From: Streptomyces malaysiensis subsp. samsunensis | GTDB lineage: Bacteria > Actinomycetota > Actinomycetes > Streptomycetales > Streptomycetaceae | DNA: 64,000 nucleotides | NCBI RefSeq assembly: GCF_024519315.1 | Contig: NZ_JANIIC010000044.1 | Coordinates: 32,722 to 96,721 of the forward strand | Direction of reading: 5' to 3' | Part shown: piece after piece, positions 34,359 through 42,419 of the stretch | Layout of the letters: each line of letters opens with the position of its first letter | Numbering within the stretch: position 1 is the first letter of the stretch | Notes under the pieces: generated by a model | What the model saw: only the letters and a program-made list of their open reading frames with translations | Told to the model about the DNA's origin: nothing | Database searches by the model: none | Position numbers and translations under genes: made by a program

Positions 34359-35513
34359 ATGGCTACCGACACCCTCCCAGCGCCGAGCGAAGACGCGGTG
34401 CGCGCCGCGCTCGCGACGGTCAACGACCCGGAGATCCACAAGCCGATCACCGACCTCGGCATGGTCAAATCCGTCGAGATCGCGGCGGATGGCTCGGTCG
34501 CCGTGGTGGTCTACCTCACGGTCTCCGGCTGTCCGATGCGGGACACGATCACCAGCAGCGTGCGGACGGCGGTCGCCGGGGTCGAGGGTGTGACCGGTGT
34601 CATGGTCGACCTCGAGGTGATGAGCGACGAGCAGCGGCGTGAGCTGGCCGCCTCGCTCCGCGGCGGCCAGGCCGAGCGCGAGGTGCCCTTCGCCAAGCCC
34701 GGCTCGCTGACCCGGGTCTACGCGGTGGCCTCCGGCAAGGGCGGGGTCGGCAAGTCCTCGGTGACGGTCAACCTGGCCGCCGCGATGGCCGCGGACGGGC
34801 TGAAGGTCGGCGTGGTGGACGCCGACATCTACGGCCACTCGGTGCCCCGCATGCTGGGCGCGGACGGCCGTCCCACCCAGGTCGAGAACATGATCATGCC
34901 GCCGTCGGCGAACGGTGTGAAGGTGATCTCGATCGGGATGTTCACCCCGGGGAACGCCCCGGTGGTCTGGCGCGGGCCGATGCTGCACCGCGCGCTCCAG
35001 CAGTTCCTGGCCGATGTCTACTGGGGCGACCTCGATGTGCTGCTGCTCGACCTCCCCCCGGGCACCGGAGATATCGCGATCTCCGTCGCCCAGCTGGTCC
35101 CCAACGCCGAGATCCTGGTGGTGACCACACCGCAGCAGGCCGCCGCCGAGGTCGCCGAGCGGGCCGGTGCGATCGCCGTCCAGACCCATCAGAAGATCGT
35201 CGGCGTGGTGGAGAACATGTCCGGGCTGCCCTGCCCGCACTGCGACGAGATGGTCGACGTCTTCGGCACCGGCGGTGGCCAGATGGTCGCCGACGGGCTC
35301 AGCCGGACCACCGGCACGACGGTGCCGGTGCTGGGCGCCATCCCGATCGACGTACGGCTGCGCGAGGGCGGCGACGAGGGGAAGCCGGTCGTGCTGACCG
35401 ACCCCGACTCCCCGGCGGGCAGCGCGCTCAAGGCGATCGCGGGCAAGATCGGCGGACGTCAGCGCGGCCTGGCGGGCATGTCGCTGGGCGTCACCCCGCG
35501 CAACAAGTTCTGA
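34359..35513 (+). CDS. Mrp/NBP35-type iron-sulfur carrier P-loop ATPase
   Basis: A 384-residue protein. Residues 1-95 are a MIP18/DUF59 domain (NDPEIHKPITDLGMVKSVEI). The ATPase has the deviant Walker A SGKGGVGKSS near residue 125, GVVDADIYGHSVPRMLG and DLPPGTGD. The CPHC motif near residue 291 can hold a bridging 4Fe-4S cluster. ApbC/Mrp proteins load iron-sulfur clusters into target enzymes. It probably has its own leaderless promoter although it follows the DUF1003 gene by 41 bases. A strong terminator ends the unit. Confidence 0.93.
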   Translation: MATDTLPAPSEDAVRAALATVNDPEIHKPITDLGMVKSVEIAADGSVAVVVYLTVSGCPMRDTITSSVRTAVAGVEGVTGVMVDLEVMSDEQRRELAASLRGGQAEREVPFAKPGSLTRVYAVASGKGGVGKSSVTVNLAAAMAADGLKVGVVDADIYGHSVPRMLGADGRPTQVENMIMPPSANGVKVISIGMFTPGNAPVVWRGPMLHRALQQFLADVYWGDLDVLLLDLPPGTGDIAISVAQLVPNAEILVVTTPQQAAAEVAERAGAIAVQTHQKIVGVVENMSGLPCPHCDEMVDVFGTGGGQMVADGLSRTTGTTVPVLGAIPIDVRLREGGDEGKPVVLTDPDSPAGSALKAIAGKIGGRQRGLAGMSLGVTPRNKF

Positions 35514-35528
35514 GCGAGCTCGGCCACG

Positions 35529-35579
35529 GCCTATGGCTCGGGGGCGGTTTCCCGCGGAAACCGCCCCCGAGCCATAGGC
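35529..35579. terminator. Bidirectional terminator, 24-bp perfect stem
   Basis: 35529-35552 pairs without mismatch with 35556-35579 around a 3-base loop, between the convergent mrp-type gene and the hypothetical gene ending at 35587. Confidence 0.9.
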
Positions 35580-35586
35580 GTACGCA

Positions 35587-36246
35587 CTACCCGTCGTAGC
35601 GGTTGATGTCCTTGACCACCGCGAAGCCCAGACCGTAGGCGCTCATCCCGCGCCCGTACGCGCCGATGTGCACGTCCTCGCCCGCCGTACCGGCCAGCAC
35701 CCAGCCGTACTCCGACTCGCGGTAGTGGAAGTCGGTCGGCACCCCGTCCACCGGGAGCGACAGCTGCGACCAGTTCTCGCCCGCCAGGTCGTCCGCCAGC
35801 TCCCAGGCGATCGCGGTCTGCTGGTCCAGCCAGTCCTGGCGCAGCGCCCGCTCCATCCGGGTCGGCCAGGTGCACGACAACAGACCGGAGCCGGCCAGCC
35901 AGGCGGCCGAGGAGACCGAGGTGGCCTCCAGCTTGCCGGTGCCGTCGGCGCTGTCCCGCCCGGGGCGGCTGGCAACGGTGACGACCACCGTGAAGCGCTG
36001 CTGATCCATGTCGGTCTCGACGCGCAGCGACGGCTCCTCGCCATGACCGGTCGAGCCGTACTCGACGATGCCGTCGGCGGCCGCACCCACCTGCATCAGC
36101 CAGCGGGGGCCGGTGAACGCCTCGTCAAGCCCGTACCAGGGGAAGGCGGCCATCAGATAGCCGTCGACACTCCGCCGGGCGTCGGCGGGCAGCCCCTGCG
36201 CGGTCGCCGCCACCCCTCGTTCCCCTAGCCGACCCGTGGTCTCCAT
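35587..36246 (-). CDS. Conserved hypothetical protein
   Basis: A 219-residue soluble protein. It has a helical N-terminal part, WYGLDEAFTGPRWLMQVG, then strands such as FTVVVTVASRPGRDSADG, and ends WVLAGTAGEDVHIGAYGRG, AYGLGFAVVKDINRYDG. I do not recognise a family, and no signal peptide or membrane helix is visible. ATG 36246 follows GAGGAGG with good spacing. It lies upstream of the terminator and downstream, on the same strand, of the tatB gene. Confidence 0.7.
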   Translation of the reverse strand: METTGRLGERGVAATAQGLPADARRSVDGYLMAAFPWYGLDEAFTGPRWLMQVGAAADGIVEYGSTGHGEEPSLRVETDMDQQRFTVVVTVASRPGRDSADGTGKLEATSVSSAAWLAGSGLLSCTWPTRMERALRQDWLDQQTAIAWELADDLAGENWSQLSLPVDGVPTDFHYRESEYGWVLAGTAGEDVHIGAYGRGMSAYGLGFAVVKDINRYDG

Positions 36247-36364
36247 GTGTGCGCGGCCTCCTCGTTGCCCTGCGTCGTGGGCGGCCCGCCCCCCTCGGGC
36301 GACCCTCACCCCGGACAAAGGGAGGATAGCCATACGGGTCAACCAGGCCGGGCATACGGGGGGA

Positions 36365-36835
36365 TCAAGTGGCGTCGGAGTCGAAAGGCGGACGCTCGTC
36401 GCGCTGCGGCTCCTCACGCTTGCGAAGCAGGTCAGGCGTGTTGGAGTCGCCCTTCGAGAGGGATGGCGGGGTGGTGCCGGAAGCCCCTGAAGAGCCCTGT
36501 TGCGGATCACTCTCCCGGCCGTGCACCGCGTCGGCGACCTCCGCCATCTCCTTGCGGAGGTCGAAGCCGTTACGGATCTCCTTCAGGCCGAGCTCATCGG
36601 AGTCCAGCACGTGCTTGCGCACGAACGTCTTGGGGTTGAGGTCCTCGAACTCGAAGTCCTTGAACTCCGGCCCCAGCTCGGAACGGATGTCCTCTTTGGC
36701 GCTGTCGGAGAACTCCCGGATCTTCCGGATGAAATGCGTCACATCCCGAATCACCTTCGGGAGCTTGTCCGGGCCGAAGACGAGCACCGCAAGGACAACG
36801 AGCGCGACAAGCTCGAGAGGTCCTATGTCCAACAC
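36365..36835 (-). CDS. tatB: Sec-independent protein translocase subunit TatB
   Basis: A 156-residue TatA/B-type protein. It begins VLDIGPLELVALVVLAVLVF, one membrane helix followed by GPDKLP, the hinge of the family, then the amphipathic helix KVIRDVTHFIRKIREFSDSA. The acidic C-terminal half is long, as in TatB. It forms part of the twin-arginine translocation receptor with TatC. GTG 36835 follows GAGGAG. Location directly downstream of the HtrA, anti-sigma and sigma genes matches mycobacterial Rv1221-Rv1224. Confidence 0.9.
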   Translation of the reverse strand: MLDIGPLELVALVVLAVLVFGPDKLPKVIRDVTHFIRKIREFSDSAKEDIRSELGPEFKDFEFEDLNPKTFVRKHVLDSDELGLKEIRNGFDLRKEMAEVADAVHGRESDPQQGSSGASGTTPPSLSKGDSNTPDLLRKREEPQRDERPPFDSDAT

Positions 36836-37032
36836 CTTGCAGCTCCTCAAGACGTCTGGGGCCCCGGCCTGGGCCACTCAACACCGTACCTGGCGGCGGG
36901 GTCGGCAGGGGAGACGCCCGGCCAACAACGGGGGTCGGCGGCCTGAGTCGGCACCGCCCGAGTGGGCGGCGGATCAGCCGGTGACGGCTCGAGCGGCGCA
37001 CCGACTCAGCCGCCGGATCGGCCGCCGCCGGA

Positions 37033-38790
37033 TCAGCCGCTGCCGGCCGAGCCCAGGGTCAGCTCCGCGGCGCGCTCCTTGCCGTCGCGCTCGACGGAGA
37101 GCCGGAGCCGGTCCCCGGGGCGGTGGCTGCGGATCTTCACGATCAGCTCCTGTCCGCTGTGCACCCGGACGCCGTCCACCTCCGTGATCACATCACCTGG
37201 TACGATCCCCGCCTTGTCCCCGGGGCCGCCCGAGGTGACCGGCGCGCCGCCGCCGGCGCCCTCGGTGTTCACCCGGGCGCCGTCGCCCGTATAGCCCATG
37301 TCGAGGGTGACGCCGATCACCGGATGGGTGGCCTTCCCGGTGTTGATCAGCTCCTCGGCGACCCGCTTGCCCTGGTTGATCGGGATGGCGAAGCCCAGGC
37401 CGATGCTGCCGCCCTGGCCGCCGCCGAGGCCCGAACCCTCGTCGGCCGCCCGGATCGCGCTGTTGATCCCGATGACCCGCCCCTTGCGGTCGACCAGGGG
37501 GCCACCGGAGTTACCCGGGTTGATCGGGGCGTCGGTCTGCAACGCGTCCACATAGCTGACGTCGCTGCCGTCCTCCTTCTCACCGCCCGCCGTGATGGGG
37601 CGCTCCTTGGCACTGATGATCCCGGCGGTCACCGTGCCCGCCAGGTCGAAGGGGGCGCCGATGGCCACGACGGGGTCGCCGACGGCCACGGAGTCGGAGT
37701 TGCCCAGCGGCAGCGGGGTGAGCCCGGAGACGCGGTCGACCTTGATCACCGCCAGGTCGTATCCGGTGTCACGGCCGATGACCTTGGCGTCGGCGTCCTG
37801 GCCGCTGTTGAACGTCACCGATATGTCGCCGTCCGTGCCCGCGGGCTGGACGACGTGGTTGTTGGTGAGGATGTGGCCCTGCTTGTCGAGGACGAAGCCG
37901 GTGCCGGTGCCCTCCTCCGAGCTGCCGCGCACATGGATGGTCACCACACCGGGCAGCGAGCGGGCGGCGATCCCGGCGACGCTGCCCGGGGATCTGGCCT
38001 CCTTCTCCACCGGGGCCTGCGGGAGCTTCACATCGACGCCCCCGGAGACGCTGTCCCGCTCCGCGTAGGCGCCGATACCGCCGCCGATGCACCCCGCGAC
38101 CAGGGCGATCAGCAGTACGGCGAGCCAGGCGCCGCGGCGGGAGACCGTCTTCCGCTCGGCGGGCGGCGGGGCGGCCACGGTCCAGGGGTCGTAGCCACCC
38201 CACTGGGTGGTGGGGGCGGTCCGGGCGGCCATCGGGGGCTGGTGGCCCTGATGGGGCTCTCCGGTCACCGGAGGAACCTGTGTGCCGTGCGGCGGGGTCA
38301 TCCCGGGGTGCGGCATCGGCGGGGGCGCGCTCTGCCCCGGTACGGGCCCCGCGGCGGGCGGCAGGGTGGTGCCGTGGGGCGGGGTCATCCCGGGGTGCGG
38401 CATCGGCGGGGGCGCGCTCTGCCCCGGTACGGGCCCCGCGGCGGGCGGCAGGGTGGTGCCGTGGGGCGGGGTCATCCCGGGCGCCTGAGGCGGCGCCTGG
38501 GGCGGCGCCTGGGCCATCCCGGGCGGGACATGCGTGCCCTGGGCGGGGGTCGCCACCGGGTGCTGAACGGGCGGGGCCGGGGCCCAGGGCCCGGGGTCGC
38601 CGTAGGGCGGGGTGCTGTACGGATCGGGCTCGTGCAACGGCCGGGGCGCCCGTTCCTCGGGGACCCGCTCCTCCCTGGGGGCGTCCACCGGCTCCGGCGG
38701 CGCCTGGTCGGCGGCCGCCTCCGTACGCTTCTCGGCGGCCGGGCGGCTCCACCACTTCGGCTTCGGCCCAGGGGCCTTCGGCTCGTCCAT
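37033..38790 (-). CDS. Membrane-anchored HtrA/DegP-like serine protease with PDZ domain
   Basis: A 585-residue protease. About 215 residues of Pro/Gly-rich cytoplasmic sequence, including two 29-residue direct repeats, precede one membrane helix (near 216-238). The trypsin-like domain has His312 (NNHVV), Asp345 (YDLAVIKV) and Ser428 (GNSGGP), a complete triad. A PDZ domain forms the C-terminus (AGIVPGDVITEVDGVRVHSG). It should degrade or process misfolded extracytoplasmic proteins. It follows the sigma and anti-sigma genes in the same direction, so it is a likely member of the envelope-stress response and may cleave the anti-sigma pathway. Confidence 0.92.
   Translation of the reverse strand: MDEPKAPGPKPKWWSRPAAEKRTEAAADQAPPEPVDAPREERVPEERAPRPLHEPDPYSTPPYGDPGPWAPAPPVQHPVATPAQGTHVPPGMAQAPPQAPPQAPGMTPPHGTTLPPAAGPVPGQSAPPPMPHPGMTPPHGTTLPPAAGPVPGQSAPPPMPHPGMTPPHGTQVPPVTGEPHQGHQPPMAARTAPTTQWGGYDPWTVAAPPPAERKTVSRRGAWLAVLLIALVAGCIGGGIGAYAERDSVSGGVDVKLPQAPVEKEARSPGSVAGIAARSLPGVVTIHVRGSSEEGTGTGFVLDKQGHILTNNHVVQPAGTDGDISVTFNSGQDADAKVIGRDTGYDLAVIKVDRVSGLTPLPLGNSDSVAVGDPVVAIGAPFDLAGTVTAGIISAKERPITAGGEKEDGSDVSYVDALQTDAPINPGNSGGPLVDRKGRVIGINSAIRAADEGSGLGGGQGGSIGLGFAIPINQGKRVAEELINTGKATHPVIGVTLDMGYTGDGARVNTEGAGGGAPVTSGGPGDKAGIVPGDVITEVDGVRVHSGQELIVKIRSHRPGDRLRLSVERDGKERAAELTLGSAGSG
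38282..38480. repeat. 87-bp coding tandem repeat in the htrA-like gene
   Basis: Two nearly identical 87-base units (38282-38368 and 38369-38455) encode GMTPPHGTTLPPAAGPVPG plus QSAPPPMPHP, and a partial third unit follows from 38456. Unit length is a multiple of three, so copy number can change without frameshift. Confidence 0.9.
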
Positions 38791-39172
38791 GATCTCCCTT
38801 TACTGAGGGTTCGCCTCCGGGGCGCTTCAGCCTCCCCCAGCTACCGCTGGGAGGTGCCCCCTGTCGACGGTCGACCGTGCTCGGGCCCTCGTTCCCGGGC
38901 CCTCCGCGCGCTTTCCCTTACGACAGCGACGCGCCCCTTCGGCTCGCCCCCAGCCACCGCTGGGAGGTGCCCCCGGTCGGACGACCCCAGCACCCGGGCC
39001 AGAACATCGCACCGTCCCGGGACATACATCGCGCCTCCGGGTCGCGCTGCCCGGAGGCGATTCAATCAGGTCCGCCATCGCTTGCGCAGTGCGGACGAAA
39101 AGACCTTGTCATGATCGGCAAAGACCCGGGCGGCCGGTGAAGCCGCGCCGTCGTCGCCGTGGCGCCCCTTCG
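38791..39172. promoter_or_regulatory. Promoter region of the htrA-like gene with dispersed repeats
   Basis: 382 bases between the anti-sigma gene and the htrA-like gene. Two copies of a short element, CCCAGCTACCGCTGGG and CCCAGCCACCGCTGGG each followed by AGGTGCCCCC, lie at 38834-38861 and 38947-38975. On the minus strand a GGGAAC at about 38890-38896 is a possible ECF -35 box, but its -10 partner is poor. No gene is seen. Confidence 0.45.
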
Positions 39173-40111
39173 CTACTTCGGGGGTGCGCTGATCCCGAAG
39201 TAGGGCGAGACGCCCGACGTGGGGCGGGACGGGACCTCCATCTGGGTCGGCGCGGGGGCCGGAGGTGTGGAGTTCGACGTCCGCAGCAGCTCCGTGACCG
39301 AGAGAATCGGCTGTATCAGCGGATTCAGCGCCGCCCCGACGGGCTGGCGCAGGGCCTGCGGATGCGGGGTGGCCGTCGGGGACTGGGCACCCGGGCGGGT
39401 GTCGGTGGTGGCCAGGAGGCCCACCTCCTGGCGGGTCCGCTCCCGGACGCCCGTGCTCACGGCGGATTCGGCGCCGACCGGGCGTGCCGCGGTGTCGGCG
39501 CCATCGGCTGAATTTCCCGGGGGGTCGACCGCCGCGTCCAGCGGAAGGGCCGCGCCGAGCGCGAAGGCCGCCAGCGAGACCGCTCCGGCCGCCGCGAAGG
39601 CGAACCTGCGACGCGGGGCGGGGCGCTGCTCGACCTCATGGATCCTGAAGCCGCGCTGACGCGAGGCACGGGCCGACGCCGCCGGTGCGATCGCGGTGCC
39701 CGGGGGCACCGTGGGCACGAAGGCGAACGCCCGCTCCCGTCTCTCCTCCACCTCCCGGACGTCGCGCACCTCGCGGACGTCCCGCTGGCCGCCGCGCATA
39801 TCGCGCGGGCCGAAGACACCGGGGCCCCCGAACGGGGAGCCGCCGCCCATACCGTCCTCGCCGCCCCCGCCCGCGGCCGGGAGGCCCTGGAGACGGGCCA
39901 GAAAGCCCTCGGACGGCCCCGGGGGCGCCGTCTGGGCGAACACATTTTTCAGCCGGCGCTGAGCGTCGACTTCCGCCTTGCACTTGCAGCAGGTGGCGAT
40001 ATGGGCGAGGACGCGCTCCCGCGCGTCATGCCCAAGCTCACCGTCGACCAGAGCCGCAAGGCGGTCGCCGAGATGCTGCTCGGCGGGGGACGGACCGCCT
40101 GATCGGGTCAC
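39173..40111 (-). CDS. rseA: Zinc-finger anti-sigma factor (RseA-like)
   Basis: A 312-residue membrane protein. The N-terminus carries the anti-sigma zinc motif: HLGDRLAALVDGELG with the distal His, then LAHIATCCKCKAEVD (HxxxCxxC). A disordered middle follows with repeated REVRDVREVEERRE, then one membrane helix (FAFAAAGAVSLAAFALGAAL) and an extracytoplasmic Pro/Thr-rich tail. It should hold the upstream-encoded sigma factor inactive and release it on envelope or thiol stress. GTG 40111 overlaps the sigma stop codon by four bases, the usual coupling of such pairs. Confidence 0.9.
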   Translation of the reverse strand: MTRSGGPSPAEQHLGDRLAALVDGELGHDARERVLAHIATCCKCKAEVDAQRRLKNVFAQTAPPGPSEGFLARLQGLPAAGGGGEDGMGGGSPFGGPGVFGPRDMRGGQRDVREVRDVREVEERRERAFAFVPTVPPGTAIAPAASARASRQRGFRIHEVEQRPAPRRRFAFAAAGAVSLAAFALGAALPLDAAVDPPGNSADGADTAARPVGAESAVSTGVRERTRQEVGLLATTDTRPGAQSPTATPHPQALRQPVGAALNPLIQPILSVTELLRTSNSTPPAPAPTQMEVPSRPTSGVSPYFGISAPPK

Positions 40112-40986
40112 GCGATTCCGACCTCCCCGCTCAGTCGGGGGGCCGTGGCACTCGGCGCCACCGCGGCGACCTCTTGCTGCTGTCCGCTCCGCGCCGCGGG
40201 GGCGCGGTGCTGAAGCGCCTTGCGCAGATGGGAGCGGCCGCGGTGGATACGGCTGCGCACCGTGCCGAGCTTGACGCCCAGAGTGGCCGCGATCTCCTCG
40301 TACGAAAGCCCCTCGATGTCACAGAGCACCACGGCGGCGCGGAACTCCGGGGCGAGGGTGTCCAGCGCCTGCTGCACATCGGCGTCGAAGTGGGTGTCGT
40401 TGAAGTGCTGCTGGGGAGAGGGCTCGCGGCTGGGGAGCCGCTCCGCCGCGTCCTCGCCGAGAGCGTCGAAGCGGATGCGCTGCCGACGGCGGACCATGTC
40501 GAGGAAGAGATTGGTGGTGATGCGGTGCAGCCAGCCCTCGAACGTGCCCGGGGTGTACGTCGACAGCGAGCGGAAGACGCGGACGAACACTTCCTGGGTG
40601 AGGTCCTCGGCGTCGTGCTGGTTACCGGTGAGCCGATAGGCGAGGCGGTAGACCCGTGCGCTATGAGTGCTGACGATCTCCTCCCAGGTAGGAGGCGTCC
40701 ACGCCGGGGCGTCCGCATCCGTGGCGAAGGTCGCGGTGGTGGCGGAATCGGCGGAGAGCGCACCTCCCGTGCCCTTTGGGCTACGGGGGCGAGAACGATC
40801 AGCGGTGTTGGTCACGGATTTCGGCTCGCCCACTGACCTGCGAAAGCGCCTCAGCACTCCCCGGTCACCGGTCGCAGCCGCACCTCCCCTGTCGGCTCTG
40901 GTGGTGTCCAGTAGAGCCCCTACCATATCCACCTCGCCCGTTAGCTCCGGATAAGCATTTTTGACCTGCATTTGGTCGTGATCCAT
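40108..40986 (-). CDS. sigE: ECF-type RNA polymerase sigma factor SigE
   Basis: A 292-residue ECF sigma factor with a long basic N-terminal extension. Region 2 includes YRLAYRLTGNQHDAEDLTQE and RITTNLFLDMVRRRQR, and region 4 is LSYEEIAATLGVKLGTVRSR with IHRGRSHLRKAL. It directs RNA polymerase to GGAAC/CGTT promoters in cell-envelope stress. ATG 40986 follows GGGGGGA and lies about 14 bases after the predicted transcription start; a second start, ATG 40926 after GAGGTGG, would give 272 residues. Its own upstream region carries an ECF-like promoter, which suggests autoregulation. Anti-sigma, htrA-like and tatB genes follow. Confidence 0.92.
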   Translation of the reverse strand: MDHDQMQVKNAYPELTGEVDMVGALLDTTRADRGGAAATGDRGVLRRFRRSVGEPKSVTNTADRSRPRSPKGTGGALSADSATTATFATDADAPAWTPPTWEEIVSTHSARVYRLAYRLTGNQHDAEDLTQEVFVRVFRSLSTYTPGTFEGWLHRITTNLFLDMVRRRQRIRFDALGEDAAERLPSREPSPQQHFNDTHFDADVQQALDTLAPEFRAAVVLCDIEGLSYEEIAATLGVKLGTVRSRIHRGRSHLRKALQHRAPAARSGQQQEVAAVAPSATAPRLSGEVGIA

Positions 40987-41006
40987 ACAGTCCCCCCGGC
41001 TTCTTC

Positions 41007-41032
41007 AACGCCTGGTCCCATCTGCGGGTTCC
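41007..41032 (-). promoter_or_regulatory. ECF-type promoter of sigE
   Basis: On the minus strand GGAAC (41032-41028) and CGTT (41010-41007) are separated by 17 bases, the spacing of ECF sigma promoters. Transcription would start near 41000, 14 bases before the sigE ATG. Confidence 0.6.
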
Positions 41033-41056
41033 CGAGCGCAGCGGATACAGTCACCG

Positions 41057-41722
41057 TTGCGCCAACTACGGGGACAGGAGAGGGTCATTACCGGCAACCG
41101 GCAGACGAGCTGGGCGTTCGCCGACGCGTTCGTCGCCGAGGACGAAGCCCTTCACTGGGCCCGTGACCGGGCTCGGGAGGCAGGGCTGCGCTCGGTGTCG
41201 GCGGGCACCGGCGCCGCGCTGCGGCTGCTCGCTGCCACCGCGGATGCCAAGGTCGTCGCCGAGATCGGCACCGGGACGGGCGTCTCCGGGATCCATCTGC
41301 TGCGGGGCATGCGCCCCGATGGCGTGCTGACCACCGTGGACACCGAACCGGAGATGCAGCAGTTCGCCAAGCAGGCGTTCCGCGCGGCCGGGTTCACCGG
41401 AAACCGGGCGCGCTTCATCCCCGGCCGCGCCCTCGATGTGCTGCCCCGGCTGGCCGACGGCGGATACGACCTGGTCTTCTGCGACGGCGACCGGCTGGAG
41501 TGCCTGGACTACCTCGCCGAATCGTTGCGTCTGCTACGGCCCGGTGGGCTGGTCTGCTTCGAGGGGGTCTTCGCCAACGGGCGGACCGTGGACTCCGCCG
41601 CACAGCCCACGGAGGTGCTGCGCGTGCGCGAGCTGCTGCGGACCGTCAGGGAGTCCACCGTGCTCCAGTCGTCCCTGCTGCCGGTCGGCGACGGTCTGCT
41701 CTGCGCGGTCAAGCGGGGCTGA
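41057..41722 (+). CDS. O-methyltransferase (class I SAM-dependent)
   Basis: A protein of about 210-221 residues with the COMT-like family 3 layout: NRQTSWAFADAFVAEDEALH start, VVAEIGTGTGVSGIHLLRGM as SAM motif I, LTTVDTEPEMQQFAKQAF, RARFIPGRALDVLPRL and DLVFCDGDRLECLDYL, then LRLLRPGGLVCFEGVF. Substrate is unknown; the mycobacterial neighbour of sigE is a similar methyltransferase (Rv1220c, from memory). The only conventional start is TTG 41057, which has no ribosome binding site, whereas a perfect AGGAGAGG sits just before an ATT at 41087. Confidence 0.87.
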   Translation: MRQLRGQERVITGNRQTSWAFADAFVAEDEALHWARDRAREAGLRSVSAGTGAALRLLAATADAKVVAEIGTGTGVSGIHLLRGMRPDGVLTTVDTEPEMQQFAKQAFRAAGFTGNRARFIPGRALDVLPRLADGGYDLVFCDGDRLECLDYLAESLRLLRPGGLVCFEGVFANGRTVDSAAQPTEVLRVRELLRTVRESTVLQSSLLPVGDGLLCAVKRG

Positions 41723-41833
41723 GCGGTCGAGCCGGGCTGAGCGGCCAAGCGAGGCTGAAACGTCCGGCCCGGCCGGTCCCCCGCCCTGGCACCTGCCCCC
41801 TTTACGAGCGCCTGGCGCCGGGCCCCCTTACGA

Positions 41834-41882
41834 GCGCTGCCCCGGCGGTCGGTACCTGACGTACCGGCCGCCGGGGCAGCGC
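41834..41882. terminator. Bidirectional terminator, 22-bp stem
   Basis: 41834-41855 pairs with 41861-41882 (one T-G pair) around a 5-base loop between the methyltransferase and DUF3117 genes, which converge. Confidence 0.85.
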
Positions 41883-41906
41883 GCGGGTGATGGTGGGCCG
41901 CAAGCG

Positions 41907-42074
41907 TCAGCCGACGACTTTCTTCAGGGCGTCGCCGAGGGCGTCGGCCTCGTCCGGTGTCAGCTCGACGACGAGCCGACCGCCGCCTTCGAGCGGAACG
42001 CGCATGACGATGCCCCGCCCCTCCTTGGTCACCTCGAGCGGGCCGTCGCCCGTCCGCGGCTTCATGGCCGCCAT
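41907..42074 (-). CDS. DUF3117 family small protein
   Basis: A 55-residue protein: MAAMKPRTGDGPLEVTKEGR, GIVMRVPLEGGGRLVVELTP, DEADALGDALKKVVG. It matches DUF3117, a small beta-hairpin plus helix protein conserved in actinobacteria and of unknown function. ATG 42074 follows GGAAGGGG. An upstream in-frame GTG at 42140 would give 77 residues, close to the length I recall for mycobacterial Rv1211, but it lies only eight bases from the likely transcription start (GATAAT at 42155-42160). Confidence 0.85.
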   Translation of the reverse strand: MAAMKPRTGDGPLEVTKEGRGIVMRVPLEGGGRLVVELTPDEADALGDALKKVVG

Positions 42075-42419
42075 GCTCGTTCCCCTTCCTGAAACCAGCT
42101 CATCGCAGCCGACAACCCAGGTGTCACCGGCATCGAACACGTTGCTTCCCCTTCATTATCCCGCATGGCACGACCCGATGACCAACATCGGTCGGCAACG
42201 CCTGTGCGAGGCGCTCCCCCAAAACCACCCAATTCGGGGAGGCGATCGCGGTAGCGTACGCCCGCCGTCACCGAACGAAGGGTCGGTTCTTTGACGCAGG
42301 TCACATGTCGGTCGGTCATGATCTCCGGCATGCTGTGCGCTGACCGCCGCGGCGGGCCCCTCCCGGGGCCCGCCCGCGCGGCCGCCGCCCGCAGCCCCGC
42401 CTCACCCCGGAGGACCGCC
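42075..42419. promoter_or_regulatory. Divergent promoter region
   Basis: 345 bases between divergent DUF3117 and enoyl-CoA hydratase genes. On the minus strand GATAAT (42160-42155) is a good -10 box for the DUF3117 gene. On the plus strand TAGCGT near 42252 may serve the hydratase gene, leaving a leader of about 160 bases. No gene is seen. Confidence 0.45.

Noticed and set aside
37123..39114. Plus-strand open frame of 663 codons
   Set aside because: It is antisense to the htrA-like protease, which has a full catalytic triad and PDZ domain.
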